From Aureimonas endophytica (GTDB lineage Bacteria; Pseudomonadota; Alphaproteobacteria; Rhizobiales; Rhizobiaceae): a DNA stretch of 64,000 bases. The DNA lies in contig NZ_BMIQ01000003.1 of assembly GCF_014642635.1 (NCBI RefSeq), positions 63,255 through 127,254 of the forward strand. Reading direction: 5' to 3'. A program made the translations under genes and the position numbers. The stretch's first letter is position 1. The number at the start of each line of letters is the position of its first letter. Shown here piece after piece: positions 45,274-53,609 of the stretch. Under the pieces are notes generated by a model, which worked only from the letters and a program-made list of their open reading frames with translations, did not search any database and was not told the DNA's origin.

Positions 45274-45731
45274 GTGGGTCTCGTCTTCTTGGTGCCATCG
45301 CGGGAGGGGTGACCGCAGGGATCGGCATCACGGCCTTGCTGGTCGCGGGCGAGCGCAAGAGCGGTCAGCCGTCCGAACTCGCCGCTTTGGAACGCGCATC
45401 CGAGGCGAGCCTCGGATTGCGACTTCGGGACCACAATGCCTTGCCCGGCGCGAGCGAGCAGGCATTCATTCAAGGCGGTCACCTGCTTCTATCCGCCGTT
45501 GCCGGCGCGACCTACGCGGTCGTCACGGACGAGGACTCGGGCGTTCTCAAATCTGGAATCATGTTCGGTCTGTTCTTCTATGCAGCCATGCACTGGGTTG
45601 TCGGACCCATGCTCGGGGTGAAGAAGCCGGAATGGCGGTCGGATGCCGCGACGATCGGCATGCACACGGCGAACCATATTCTGTTCGGGCTGGCGACCGC
45701 TGCCGGCGCCAAGTTCTTCAGTCGCCGCTGA
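45270..45731 (+). CDS. Small membrane protein of unknown function
   Basis: 153 residues from GTG 45270, which overlaps the catalase stop (GTGA). Membrane-like segments occur near residues 5-27, ~70-90, ~97-115 and ~130-150. AGGAAG lies upstream. The family is not recognised with certainty; it resembles small uncharacterised Hyphomicrobiales membrane proteins. Coupling suggests it is expressed with the catalase-like gene. Confidence 0.7.
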   Translation: MSGSRLLGAIAGGVTAGIGITALLVAGERKSGQPSELAALERASEASLGLRLRDHNALPGASEQAFIQGGHLLLSAVAGATYAVVTDEDSGVLKSGIMFGLFFYAAMHWVVGPMLGVKKPEWRSDAATIGMHTANHILFGLATAAGAKFFSRR

Positions 45732-45786
45732 CGTGGGGCTCTTCGACATCCGTCGAGCACCCTTCCGAGACGCAAGGAAGTAACCG

Positions 45787-46935
45787 ATGCAGCCGTTCGA
45801 AGTGAACTGGTCGGAAGCGGACGTTGAAGCGGTCCTGGAGCGCGTGCGCACCTATCGCTTTCCCCCGGCGCCAGAGGGTGAAGGGTGGAAGTACGGCTGC
45901 GATGCCGCCTACTTGCAAGACTTCTGCGGCTACTGGAGCGCATCATACGACTGGCGCGGCGCCGTCCAGCGCCTCAACCGCTTCCCGCAGTTCGTTGCGG
46001 AGATCGATGGTGTCGACATCCACTTCGTTCATGTCGTCGGCGAAGCGGACGGGCGACGTCCTCTTCTTCTGTCGCACGGTTGGCCGGGCTCGCATCGCGA
46101 GTTCTGGAAGGTCATCGAGCCTCTGGCCTTCCCGTCGCGTTTCGGCGGACGCACGGAGGATGCCTTCGACGTCGTCGTACCGTCGCTTCCGAACTTCGGC
46201 TTCTCCGGAAAACCAACGACGACAATCGACCAGCGCCAGACCGCGCTTCTCTTCGATCGTCTGATGCGGGATGTTCTCGGCTACGCGCGCTACCACGCTC
46301 ATGGCGGCGACTGGGGGGCGCTCGTGACAGGCCTCCTTGCGTTGGAGTGTCCCGAAAGCCTGCACGCCATCCACCTGACCATGATGTTCCCCGCTCCGTC
46401 CGCAGAACCCGAAACATCGGAGGAAAAGGCCTGGGCGGAAGTGATGGCAGCGATCGAGAAGCAGAAGGGCGGCTATCGACATCTCCAGGGTTCGAAGCCG
46501 CAGAGCTTGTCCTGGGCGGTCGGAGATAGCCCCGTGGCGCAGGCGGCCTGGATCCTCGAGCGATACCACGAATGGTCGGACCGCCGAGAGCGTCCCTTCG
46601 AGGACGTGTTCGATCAAGACGAACTCGTCGACACGATCATGATTTACGTCATGACCGGCGCGTTTCACTCCTCGATCCGCTACTACTCGGCGGCGCAGGA
46701 AGCCAAGTTGCGGAACCTGCCCGACAGGCGGCGCGTCAAGGTGCCGACCGCCTTCGCGCGCTTCCCGGATCCGTTGCATCCCTGGCCGCCGCGCTCCCTG
46801 GCCGAGAAAGGATACGCTGCGATCACGCGTTGGACCGAGATGCCGCATGGCGGGCATTTCGCGGCGCTCGAGGCGCCGGATCTTCTCGTCGACGACCTTC
46901 GGGCTTGGGGACGGGCACCGGATCCTGTCGGCTGA
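45787..46935 (+). CDS. Epoxide hydrolase (EHN plus alpha/beta-hydrolase)
   Basis: 382 residues. An N-terminal EHN lid domain (~1-105) precedes an alpha/beta-hydrolase core: oxyanion motif HGWPG (97-101), nucleophile Asp175 in HGGDWGALV, and a late catalytic His in MPHGGHFAALEAP. It would open epoxides to diols. Plus-strand neighbour of the stress cluster, 55 bp after the membrane protein gene. Confidence 0.9.
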   Translation: MQPFEVNWSEADVEAVLERVRTYRFPPAPEGEGWKYGCDAAYLQDFCGYWSASYDWRGAVQRLNRFPQFVAEIDGVDIHFVHVVGEADGRRPLLLSHGWPGSHREFWKVIEPLAFPSRFGGRTEDAFDVVVPSLPNFGFSGKPTTTIDQRQTALLFDRLMRDVLGYARYHAHGGDWGALVTGLLALECPESLHAIHLTMMFPAPSAEPETSEEKAWAEVMAAIEKQKGGYRHLQGSKPQSLSWAVGDSPVAQAAWILERYHEWSDRRERPFEDVFDQDELVDTIMIYVMTGAFHSSIRYYSAAQEAKLRNLPDRRRVKVPTAFARFPDPLHPWPPRSLAEKGYAAITRWTEMPHGGHFAALEAPDLLVDDLRAWGRAPDPVG

Positions 46936-47093
46936 TTTGGCCAGTTATGCTTCGAACGCGAACGGCACAACGTAGGTCATCGGAAAGGCAAAACATTCGC
47001 TCTGCGGCATCACGTGCAGCTGAAGAAACCCCTTGGGCCGGAACATAAGTTGCCGTCCATGACTTCATCGATCTCTCCTTCAAAGGAATTTCC

Positions 47094-48179
47094 ATGAAGA
47101 TCATGTCTCCGCTCGTCGCAGCGCTTGCTGCCGCGACCATCATGTCGACCGCAGCCTTTGCTCAAACCGCCACCCCTACACCGGCGCCTGCAACTGAAAT
47201 CGCAAACCCCGCGATGGCGCAGCCCGCCCCCGAGATGAAGGCGGTCCTCGATAAGCTGAAGGAACTCGGCGCGAAGCCAATCGGCACGCAGTCCGTCGAG
47301 GAAACGCGCAAGGGTCCGACCCCGGCCGACGCCGCGATGGCGGTCATGAAGGAAAAGGGCATTCAGCCCGACGCCGCCGTCAAGGCCGTAAAGACTAAGG
47401 ACATGATGATCCCGGGTGCGGCTGGCGAGATCCCGATCCGGATCTACACTCCCGAAGGCTCGGGCCCGTTCCCGATCGTCGTTTATTTCCACGGTGGTGG
47501 TTGGGTGATCGCAGACATCAACACTTATGACGCATCGGCGCGAGGCATCGCAGCGGGCGCCAAGGCCATCGTGGTGTCTGCCGACTATCGTCACGCGCCG
47601 GAGCACAAGTTCCCAGCCGCCCATGACGATGCCAACGCAGCCTACAAGTGGGCCGTCGAGAACTCAGGCTCGTTCAACGGCGATGCGAAGAAGGTCGCGC
47701 TTGTCGGCGAAAGTGCCGGCGGCAACCTGGCGGCCAACGTCGCCATCACGGCCCGCGACCAGAAGCTGACGGCACCGCTAGCTGAGGTCTTGGTTTATCC
47801 CATCGCTGGCAAGGACATGATGACGCCGTCCTACGTCGAGAACGCCGAGGCGATGCCCTTGTCGAAGAAGGCAATGGAGTGGTTCGTCTCCAACGTCTTC
47901 GCGAGCAAGGATCAGGCCGCCGACCCGCGCATCGATCTTGTCAACCGGAGCGATCTCGCTGGGCTACCGCCGACCACAATTATCAACGCGCAGATCGATC
48001 CGCTGCGTTCGGAGGGTGAGATGCTGGCCGACAAGTTGAAGGCGGCGGGCGTCACCACCGAGCAGAAGAGCTTTGCTGGTGTGACCCACGAGTTCTTCGG
48101 CATGGCGACGGTAGTGCCGCAGGCGAAGGAGGCGACGGACATGGCGGTCGCCGCGCTGAGGGAAGCGTTCGGAAACTGA
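47094..48179 (+). CDS. Secreted alpha/beta-hydrolase (HSL-type esterase)
   Basis: 361 residues. A signal peptide ends near AFA-QT (residue ~23). A Pro/Ala-rich linker precedes the HSL-type esterase core: HGGG at 133-136, GESAGG at 205-210 (Ser207 nucleophile), an Asp in NAQIDPL and a His in THEFFG. It is probably a periplasmic or exported carboxylesterase/lipase. The substrate is not evident. Confidence 0.9.
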   Translation: MKIMSPLVAALAAATIMSTAAFAQTATPTPAPATEIANPAMAQPAPEMKAVLDKLKELGAKPIGTQSVEETRKGPTPADAAMAVMKEKGIQPDAAVKAVKTKDMMIPGAAGEIPIRIYTPEGSGPFPIVVYFHGGGWVIADINTYDASARGIAAGAKAIVVSADYRHAPEHKFPAAHDDANAAYKWAVENSGSFNGDAKKVALVGESAGGNLAANVAITARDQKLTAPLAEVLVYPIAGKDMMTPSYVENAEAMPLSKKAMEWFVSNVFASKDQAADPRIDLVNRSDLAGLPPTTIINAQIDPLRSEGEMLADKLKAAGVTTEQKSFAGVTHEFFGMATVVPQAKEATDMAVAALREAFGN

Positions 48180-48318
48180 ACCATCGTTGCTCATGACCAA
48201 AGAAGCCGCCAGCGCCAGTTGGGGCCGGCGGCATACGACCCAAGTTCGCCGAACACGCGATGGATACGGAAGCCCATTAGCGGACATTCCACTCCAATGT
48301 GCTCAATCCGTAGCTGGG

Positions 48319-48708
48319 TTACGAATGGACCTGCGCGGCGATGTCGTTGAGTGCCGCGATGATTCCATTCGGGGGATAGGGCTTGGCAAAAAACAGGCCG
48401 TTCTCCGGCATGTCGTCCTTGCCGACCTTGAGGCGACCGGAGGTGATGATGATGGAGACCGGCGGCCAGCGATCGCGAACAGCGCGGGCGAGCTTCAGCC
48501 CGTCCATTGTCCCCGGCATCTCGACGTCGGTGAACAGGACCCGGATGTCGGAGTGACGCTCCAGCATGCGAATGGCCTGGTCAGCGTTGCGCGCCTCATA
48601 GGTCGTGAAGCCAGCGTCCTGGCAAAGGTCAACGGCTTCGGCGCGCACAAGGGCGTCATCCTCGACGACGAGGACTGCGTAACGCTTGGGATCGAAGGAC
48701 TGGCCCAT
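48319..48708 (-). CDS. Single-domain response regulator
   Basis: 129 residues consisting of one receiver domain: acidic pocket VVEDD (15-18), phosphoacceptor Asp61 in LFTDVEMPG, and the conserved Lys in FFAKPY. No output domain. It lies 17 bp after the histidine kinase gene and is surely its partner or a phosphate sink. A longer start at 48738, overlapping the kinase end, is possible. Confidence 0.88.
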   Translation of the reverse strand: MGQSFDPKRYAVLVVEDDALVRAEAVDLCQDAGFTTYEARNADQAIRMLERHSDIRVLFTDVEMPGTMDGLKLARAVRDRWPPVSIIITSGRLKVGKDDMPENGLFFAKPYPPNGIIAALNDIAAQVHS

Positions 48709-48725
48709 GGTCTGCGGTCGGTCTC

Positions 48726-51700
48726 TCAGGCGAGGCATGCAGGACGAGCGGGCGCCCCGGTCAGGGTGAAGCGGATGCCTGCGGGATCGAAGTCGATGTG
48801 ACCCGCACCGTCGAAGTAGCTGGCGACGATGCGCTCAATCAGCTTCGATCCGAACCCACGGCGTGTCGGCGGCGTAACGGCGGGGCCGCCGGTTTCGATC
48901 CAGCGGAACTCGAACGCACCGTCAACGAGCCCCCACGACATGGCGACACGACCGGTCTCGTTAGAGAGCGCGCCATACTTTGCCGCATTGGTAGCGAGTT
49001 CGTGGATCGCGAGGCTGAGACCAAGCGCCTGCTGCGCGGTGAGCCCCAGGCGCGGCCCGTCGGCCTCGATGCGGTGATCCTTAGTCTGGTGCGGGCCGAT
49101 CGCCGCATTGACGACCTCGCCGATGTCGGCCTCCTCGAAGTTCGACCGCGTCAGGATGTCCTGTGTCCGAGCCAACGCCGAGATGCGCGTGAAGACCGCC
49201 TCATTGGCCTCCTCCAGCGAGCGGGCTTGCCGCATCGTCTGGGCCGTGATCGCCTGAACCATTGCAAGCAGGTTTTTCATGCGATGCGAAAGCTCCTGGT
49301 TGAGGACCGCACGCGCTTCTTCAGACGCCTTGAGCTCCGAGATGTCCCGCGAGACCGACAGGATGCGTTCGGGTCTGCCGTCCACTCCGCAGATCGGCGA
49401 GACCTGGACGTCCCAGTAGCGGCGCGTGCCCTTCATCGTGTCGGCGTACCCTTGGAACGCTGCGGGCTTGCCGGCCAGGGCCGAGGCGATGGCCTCCTTT
49501 GCCGCTACATTGCCCTCACCCTGCCAGAAGTCCGGCCAAGGACAGCCGGCGATGGCGTTGAAGTCTGAGACGTCCATCACCCGCTGCCCGCCCTCGCTCA
49601 TGAAGACGATGTTGGCGTCGAGATCGAGCACCTTGATGCAGTCGCTCGACGAGGCCAGCACGCTGCGCATGAAGGCCTCATTCTCGCGCAACTCCTCCTC
49701 GGCACGGCGGCGTTGGATCGCCGTGCGTGTCCGCCCTGCGGCATCAGCAACGAAGGCGACCTCTTCCGGCAGCCACTCTCCCGGCTCGTCGTCGTTCACG
49801 TAGAGGACGGCGACCGTTCGCCCGTTCTCAACTATCGGCAGATTGATGAGGCGACGGACCGAGACGCTTTCGAGAGGCGCTGTATCGGATGCCGTGCGGG
49901 GGTCCAGACGGATGTCGGGAATGACGACGGTCCGGCCCTGCCGCAGGTCCTCGGCATAGCCGCCATAGTCGTCCATCCGGTAGGTTCCGGCAAGCGTCGG
50001 GTAGCCCTCAGCGGTCCAGTCGTTGGGCACGGTGAAGGCCTCGCCGTCAGTCCCCACCGTGCCGTAGCCGACCCTGCCAACGCCAAGAGCTTGACCGATG
50101 ATGCGAGCTGCTGCGGCCGACATCTCGTCGGGCGCGGTCATGGCCGACAGGGCCTGCGAGAGGTCGGCCATGGCCTCACGGCGCGCCTCTGCTCGGACCC
50201 GGTCCGTGACCTCGAGGAACAGAACTGTGAAACGATCGTCGCCGATCGGCTGGCAAACACCATCGTACCAACGACCGAGGCTGCCGACCTGCCGCGTGAA
50301 GCGGATCGTCTCGCCACTGTCGACGACGACCGCGAACTCGTTGACCCATTCGTCCTCGATACCGGGGAAGACCTCGCGGATCGTGCGCCCTGCAGCGGAC
50401 TTTGGGGATATCCCGACGAGGTCGCCCCAGGCCTGGTTCACCTCTTCGTATCGCCAGTCGGTTACCCGACCCTCTGCGTCGCGGACCACCTTACCGAGGA
50501 TGAAGCCTTCCTGAAGTCGCTCGAACAGGCTGCGCCACTTGCGCTCGCTGTCGGCTAGGTCTGCTGCGACCCGACGGCGATCCGTCACGTCCGTGAAGAG
50601 GATCGCGACGTGGTGACGGTCCGGGACGCCGACGCGGTGGGCCTCGACCTCGAACATCCGGTTGCCGAGCCCCGTCGCCCCCAGCTCGAAACGGGCGGGT
50701 TCACCGCTCAGAGCTACGTGGCCGTAAGTGTCGAACCAGTGCGGTTCGAGGCCGGGCGCGACCTCGGTGACCCACTTGCCCACCGAGCCATAGAGCCCAG
50801 TGTGCCGCTCGTAGGCTGGGTTGCCGTCGACGATACGGTAGTCGATCGACTTGCCCGTCTCATCGAACTTCATCTCGACGACGCACATGCCGACGTCGAC
50901 GTTCTCGGCCAAAGCTCGATACCTGTCTTCGGTTTCCCGCAAGCGGCGGGCGCCGAAGATGCGTTCGGTGACGTCGACGCCCTCGACGAATATGCCAACG
51001 ACCAATCCGTCCGCGTCCCGGATCGGCTGGTAGACGAAGTCGAGATAAAGATGCTTGGCGGGGGCATTGGGGCCAGCTTGGAGGGTGATCGGCGTATCCG
51101 TCGCGTGGTGTGCCAGACCCCGCCGGTAGACGTCGTCCAGGAGATCGACGAACCCTTGGGCCGCCGCCTCGGGCAAGGCTTCTGCAACTGTCCGTCCCAC
51201 AACGTCGCGTCCGCCGACGAGTTTCGAGTAGCCAGGGTTCACCCGTTCGAACCGATGCTCGGGCCCGCGCAGGAGCGCCATGAAGGACGGCGATTGCGAA
51301 AAGATTGCCTCGAGTTGCTCTTGGTCGTCGCGGCGCGCCCGTTGCGCCACCGTCTGCTCGGTCCGGTCGCGAAGGACCTTCACGAAGCCCGTGTGCCGAT
51401 CCTCTTCATCAAGCAGCGGCATCATCTCGCCGCTGGCCCAGAAGGGACTGCCGTCGCGCTTCAGGTGCCAGCGCTCGTCAAGGGCGCGCCCCGTTTCCAG
51501 CGCAATCGCCATCTCCTTGAATGCCCGTCCGCTCTCGCGATCCTCGGGCGTAAAGAACAGTTCGGCCGTGCGTCCAACCATTTCCCAAGCCGACCATCCA
51601 AGGATTTGCTCGGCGCCCGCGTTCCAGTCGGTGACGATGCCTTCCCGGTCCGTGGCGATGATCGCGAATTCGGTGATGCTCTGGATGATCTGCCGATCGC

Positions 51701-51734
51701 GGGCCGGACTGTACGAAGGTTCGTCGCGTCTCAT
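48726..51734 (-). CDS. Multi-PAS/GAF HWE-type sensor histidine kinase
   Basis: 1002 residues. About five PAS/PAC domains (~12-135, 145-265, 270-390, 395-515 and 690-810) with a GAF domain at ~530-690, then an HWE kinase module. Phosphoacceptor His817 lies in LNQELSHRMKN, the N-box is HELATNAAKYGALS, the W-x-E motif is in FRWIETGGP, and the G-box is GFGSKLIERIV. No membrane segments are obvious, so it is probably cytosolic. HWE kinases are typical of alphaproteobacteria and sense light, redox or stress signals. ATG 51734 is preferred over an upstream TTG. Confidence 0.9.
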   Translation of the reverse strand: MRRDEPSYSPARDRQIIQSITEFAIIATDREGIVTDWNAGAEQILGWSAWEMVGRTAELFFTPEDRESGRAFKEMAIALETGRALDERWHLKRDGSPFWASGEMMPLLDEEDRHTGFVKVLRDRTEQTVAQRARRDDQEQLEAIFSQSPSFMALLRGPEHRFERVNPGYSKLVGGRDVVGRTVAEALPEAAAQGFVDLLDDVYRRGLAHHATDTPITLQAGPNAPAKHLYLDFVYQPIRDADGLVVGIFVEGVDVTERIFGARRLRETEDRYRALAENVDVGMCVVEMKFDETGKSIDYRIVDGNPAYERHTGLYGSVGKWVTEVAPGLEPHWFDTYGHVALSGEPARFELGATGLGNRMFEVEAHRVGVPDRHHVAILFTDVTDRRRVAADLADSERKWRSLFERLQEGFILGKVVRDAEGRVTDWRYEEVNQAWGDLVGISPKSAAGRTIREVFPGIEDEWVNEFAVVVDSGETIRFTRQVGSLGRWYDGVCQPIGDDRFTVLFLEVTDRVRAEARREAMADLSQALSAMTAPDEMSAAAARIIGQALGVGRVGYGTVGTDGEAFTVPNDWTAEGYPTLAGTYRMDDYGGYAEDLRQGRTVVIPDIRLDPRTASDTAPLESVSVRRLINLPIVENGRTVAVLYVNDDEPGEWLPEEVAFVADAAGRTRTAIQRRRAEEELRENEAFMRSVLASSSDCIKVLDLDANIVFMSEGGQRVMDVSDFNAIAGCPWPDFWQGEGNVAAKEAIASALAGKPAAFQGYADTMKGTRRYWDVQVSPICGVDGRPERILSVSRDISELKASEEARAVLNQELSHRMKNLLAMVQAITAQTMRQARSLEEANEAVFTRISALARTQDILTRSNFEEADIGEVVNAAIGPHQTKDHRIEADGPRLGLTAQQALGLSLAIHELATNAAKYGALSNETGRVAMSWGLVDGAFEFRWIETGGPAVTPPTRRGFGSKLIERIVASYFDGAGHIDFDPAGIRFTLTGAPARPACLA

Positions 51735-51901
51735 TTTCAGATATCCGGGATCGCATCTCGATCGCTCGCGGACGATTGATCTCGCACGACCTATGCTTGG
51801 TACAGTTCTCACATTCAAGAATCAGAGTGTCGCGGGCCGCCTTTGTTCAGCACGCTCGATCAACGGCAGGGCAAATGCCTCTGCCTGAAGCCGTAGAGCA
51901 T

Positions 51902-51935
51902 GTCCGCTTCGGCTTGACCGCAGCCTAAAGCGGAC
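51902..51935. repeat. Inverted repeat with GTCCGCTT/AAGCGGAC arms
   Basis: GTCCGCTT (51902-51909) and AAGCGGAC (51928-51935) are perfect complements around an 18-nt loop, with the same arms and spacing as the element at 8559-8594. It lies in the gene-free stretch 51735-52457, which otherwise holds only an AAA-ATPase remnant. Confidence 0.6.
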
Positions 51936-52190
51936 TGGAAGCTTTCCACCCTCCCCGGCTGTTCAAGACGCGTTCCGGATCGGGCCGAAAGGAGAAGGTC
52001 GGCTTTTGGACGTAATGTCCGAAAAGCTGCCGTTCCGTTGTCGACCCCTCATCGTCGTTCCGCGGCTTTCGGAGCTTTCCCGAAAGCGGCCGTTCCGCAA
52101 CTCTGAACCGCCCCGGTGACGCGAGCGATCTGTCCAGCTCCAGTCACCAGGATGTCGCGGTCGCGAAGCAGACGGTCGACGATCGGCGCT

Positions 52191-52310
52191 AAGGGCCACC
52201 TAGGAGACATGCTGAAGGCAATGCGCTCGGCTTTCGAGGAGGCGCGCAAGCATCCGCCCTCGCTCCTGTTCGTGAGCGAATTTGACTCGGTCGGCAGCCG
52301 CGACGAAGGC
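52191..52310 (+). pseudogene. Remnant of an AAA+ ATPase (Walker B region)
   Basis: About 40 codons read GHLGDMLKAMRSAFEEARK, then SLLFVSEFDSVGSRD. This is the segment around Walker B of FtsH/Cdc48-like AAA ATPases. The usual first acidic residue of Walker B (hhhhDE) is Ser here. Neither the Walker A region nor the downstream half is present, so it is a relic, not a gene. Confidence 0.6.
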
Positions 52311-52457
52311 ATTACGCCCGACGCGTTCCGCAGGGACGGCGCGCGGGCCGCTGCGGGGATCACTGCGCCCTGACCGCCGGGTGCTCACGGAACGGCATGC
52401 CGGCAGCGCGCCTTGGATCTGCGGGCCGCTTGACGTCTTCTCGAATCCGAGGGCCGC

Positions 52458-53573
52458 ATGTTCCACCTGAACTTCTCGGTCCCGTGCCTCTACGTGCTGG
52501 CACGGTTCCTCCTGCCGCTTCCCTGGTCGACCCGGTCGAAGCTTGCCGCCGGAGCCCTCCTGCTCTTCGCCTCCCAGTTCCACCTCTGGAACCGCCTGTC
52601 GTCGGGCTCCGTCTACTCACCCGAGTTTCCACAGGGGGTGGTGGTCGCCTTCAACTGGGCCTTCGGCACCATCCTGTTCCTCGCGATCCTCCAGATCGCG
52701 CTCGACGTCGTCGGCCTCGCGACGCTTCCCTTCCGCCGGCCCGCCGCGATCGTCTCGACGAGGGCGCGGTACGCGGCGGCCCTGACCGCAACGGTTCTTG
52801 CCGCGGTCGCCGTCCACCAGGCGACGCGGGTGCCCGAAGCGAAGGACGTGGAAGTCGCGATCAAGGACCTGCCGCCCGCGTTCGACGGCTACCGACTCGT
52901 GCAGCTAACCGATCTGCACCTCAGCCGCCTGTTCCAGGCAGATTGGGCACGCGCAGTCGTGGAGCGCGCCAACGCCCTCGACGCCAATCTGATCGTGGTG
53001 ACGGGCGACCTCATCGATGGCTCGGTCGAGGCGCGCCGCGCCGACGTCGAGCCGCTTGCCGACCTCCGCGCCCCGGACGGCGTCTGGATGATCCCCGGCA
53101 ATCACGAGTACTACTTCGGCTACGACGAGTGGATGACCCGCTTCGGCGAGCTCGGCCTTCAGGGTCTCACCAACCGCCACACGGTCCTGCGTCGCGACGG
53201 CGCGGAACTCGTCCTGGCCGGCCTTGCCGACCTGCGGGCGCCCGCGAACGGGCACGACGGCCCCGACCTCAACGCGGCCCTGGCGGGCGCCCCGGCGGGC
53301 GCGCCCGTGATCCTCCTCGAACACCAACCCCGCAACGCCCCGGAGCGGGCCCCGCATGCGCATCTCCAACTTTCCGGCCACACCCATGGCGGCATGATCC
53401 GCGGACTGGGTTTCTTCGTCGCCCGCGCCAACAACGGGTTCGCGTCGGGCGCCTACCGCGTCGGCGACATGACGCTCTACCTCAGCAACGGCACCGGCCT
53501 GTGGCCGGGCTTCGCCCTGCGCCTCGGCAAGCCGCCCGAGATCACCCGCATCACGTTGCGCACGGCTCCGTGA
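52458..53573 (+). CDS. Membrane-anchored metallophosphoesterase (YkuE/YaeI-like)
   Basis: 371 residues. Three N-terminal membrane segments (~10-45, ~60-90, ~105-122) are followed by a calcineurin-like phosphoesterase domain with the metal motifs TDLH, VVTGDLIDG, PGNHEYY, LEHQP and SGHTHGG. This type acts on lipid-linked or other phosphoester substrates at the membrane. The spacing between HQP and GHTHGG is as in intact family members. Convergent with the molybdoenzyme gene downstream. Confidence 0.9.
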   Translation: MFHLNFSVPCLYVLARFLLPLPWSTRSKLAAGALLLFASQFHLWNRLSSGSVYSPEFPQGVVVAFNWAFGTILFLAILQIALDVVGLATLPFRRPAAIVSTRARYAAALTATVLAAVAVHQATRVPEAKDVEVAIKDLPPAFDGYRLVQLTDLHLSRLFQADWARAVVERANALDANLIVVTGDLIDGSVEARRADVEPLADLRAPDGVWMIPGNHEYYFGYDEWMTRFGELGLQGLTNRHTVLRRDGAELVLAGLADLRAPANGHDGPDLNAALAGAPAGAPVILLEHQPRNAPERAPHAHLQLSGHTHGGMIRGLGFFVARANNGFASGAYRVGDMTLYLSNGTGLWPGFALRLGKPPEITRITLRTAP

Positions 53574-53609
53574 GAGAGCAAGCGTCGGAGCCCAACCCCG
53601 CCGCTGACG

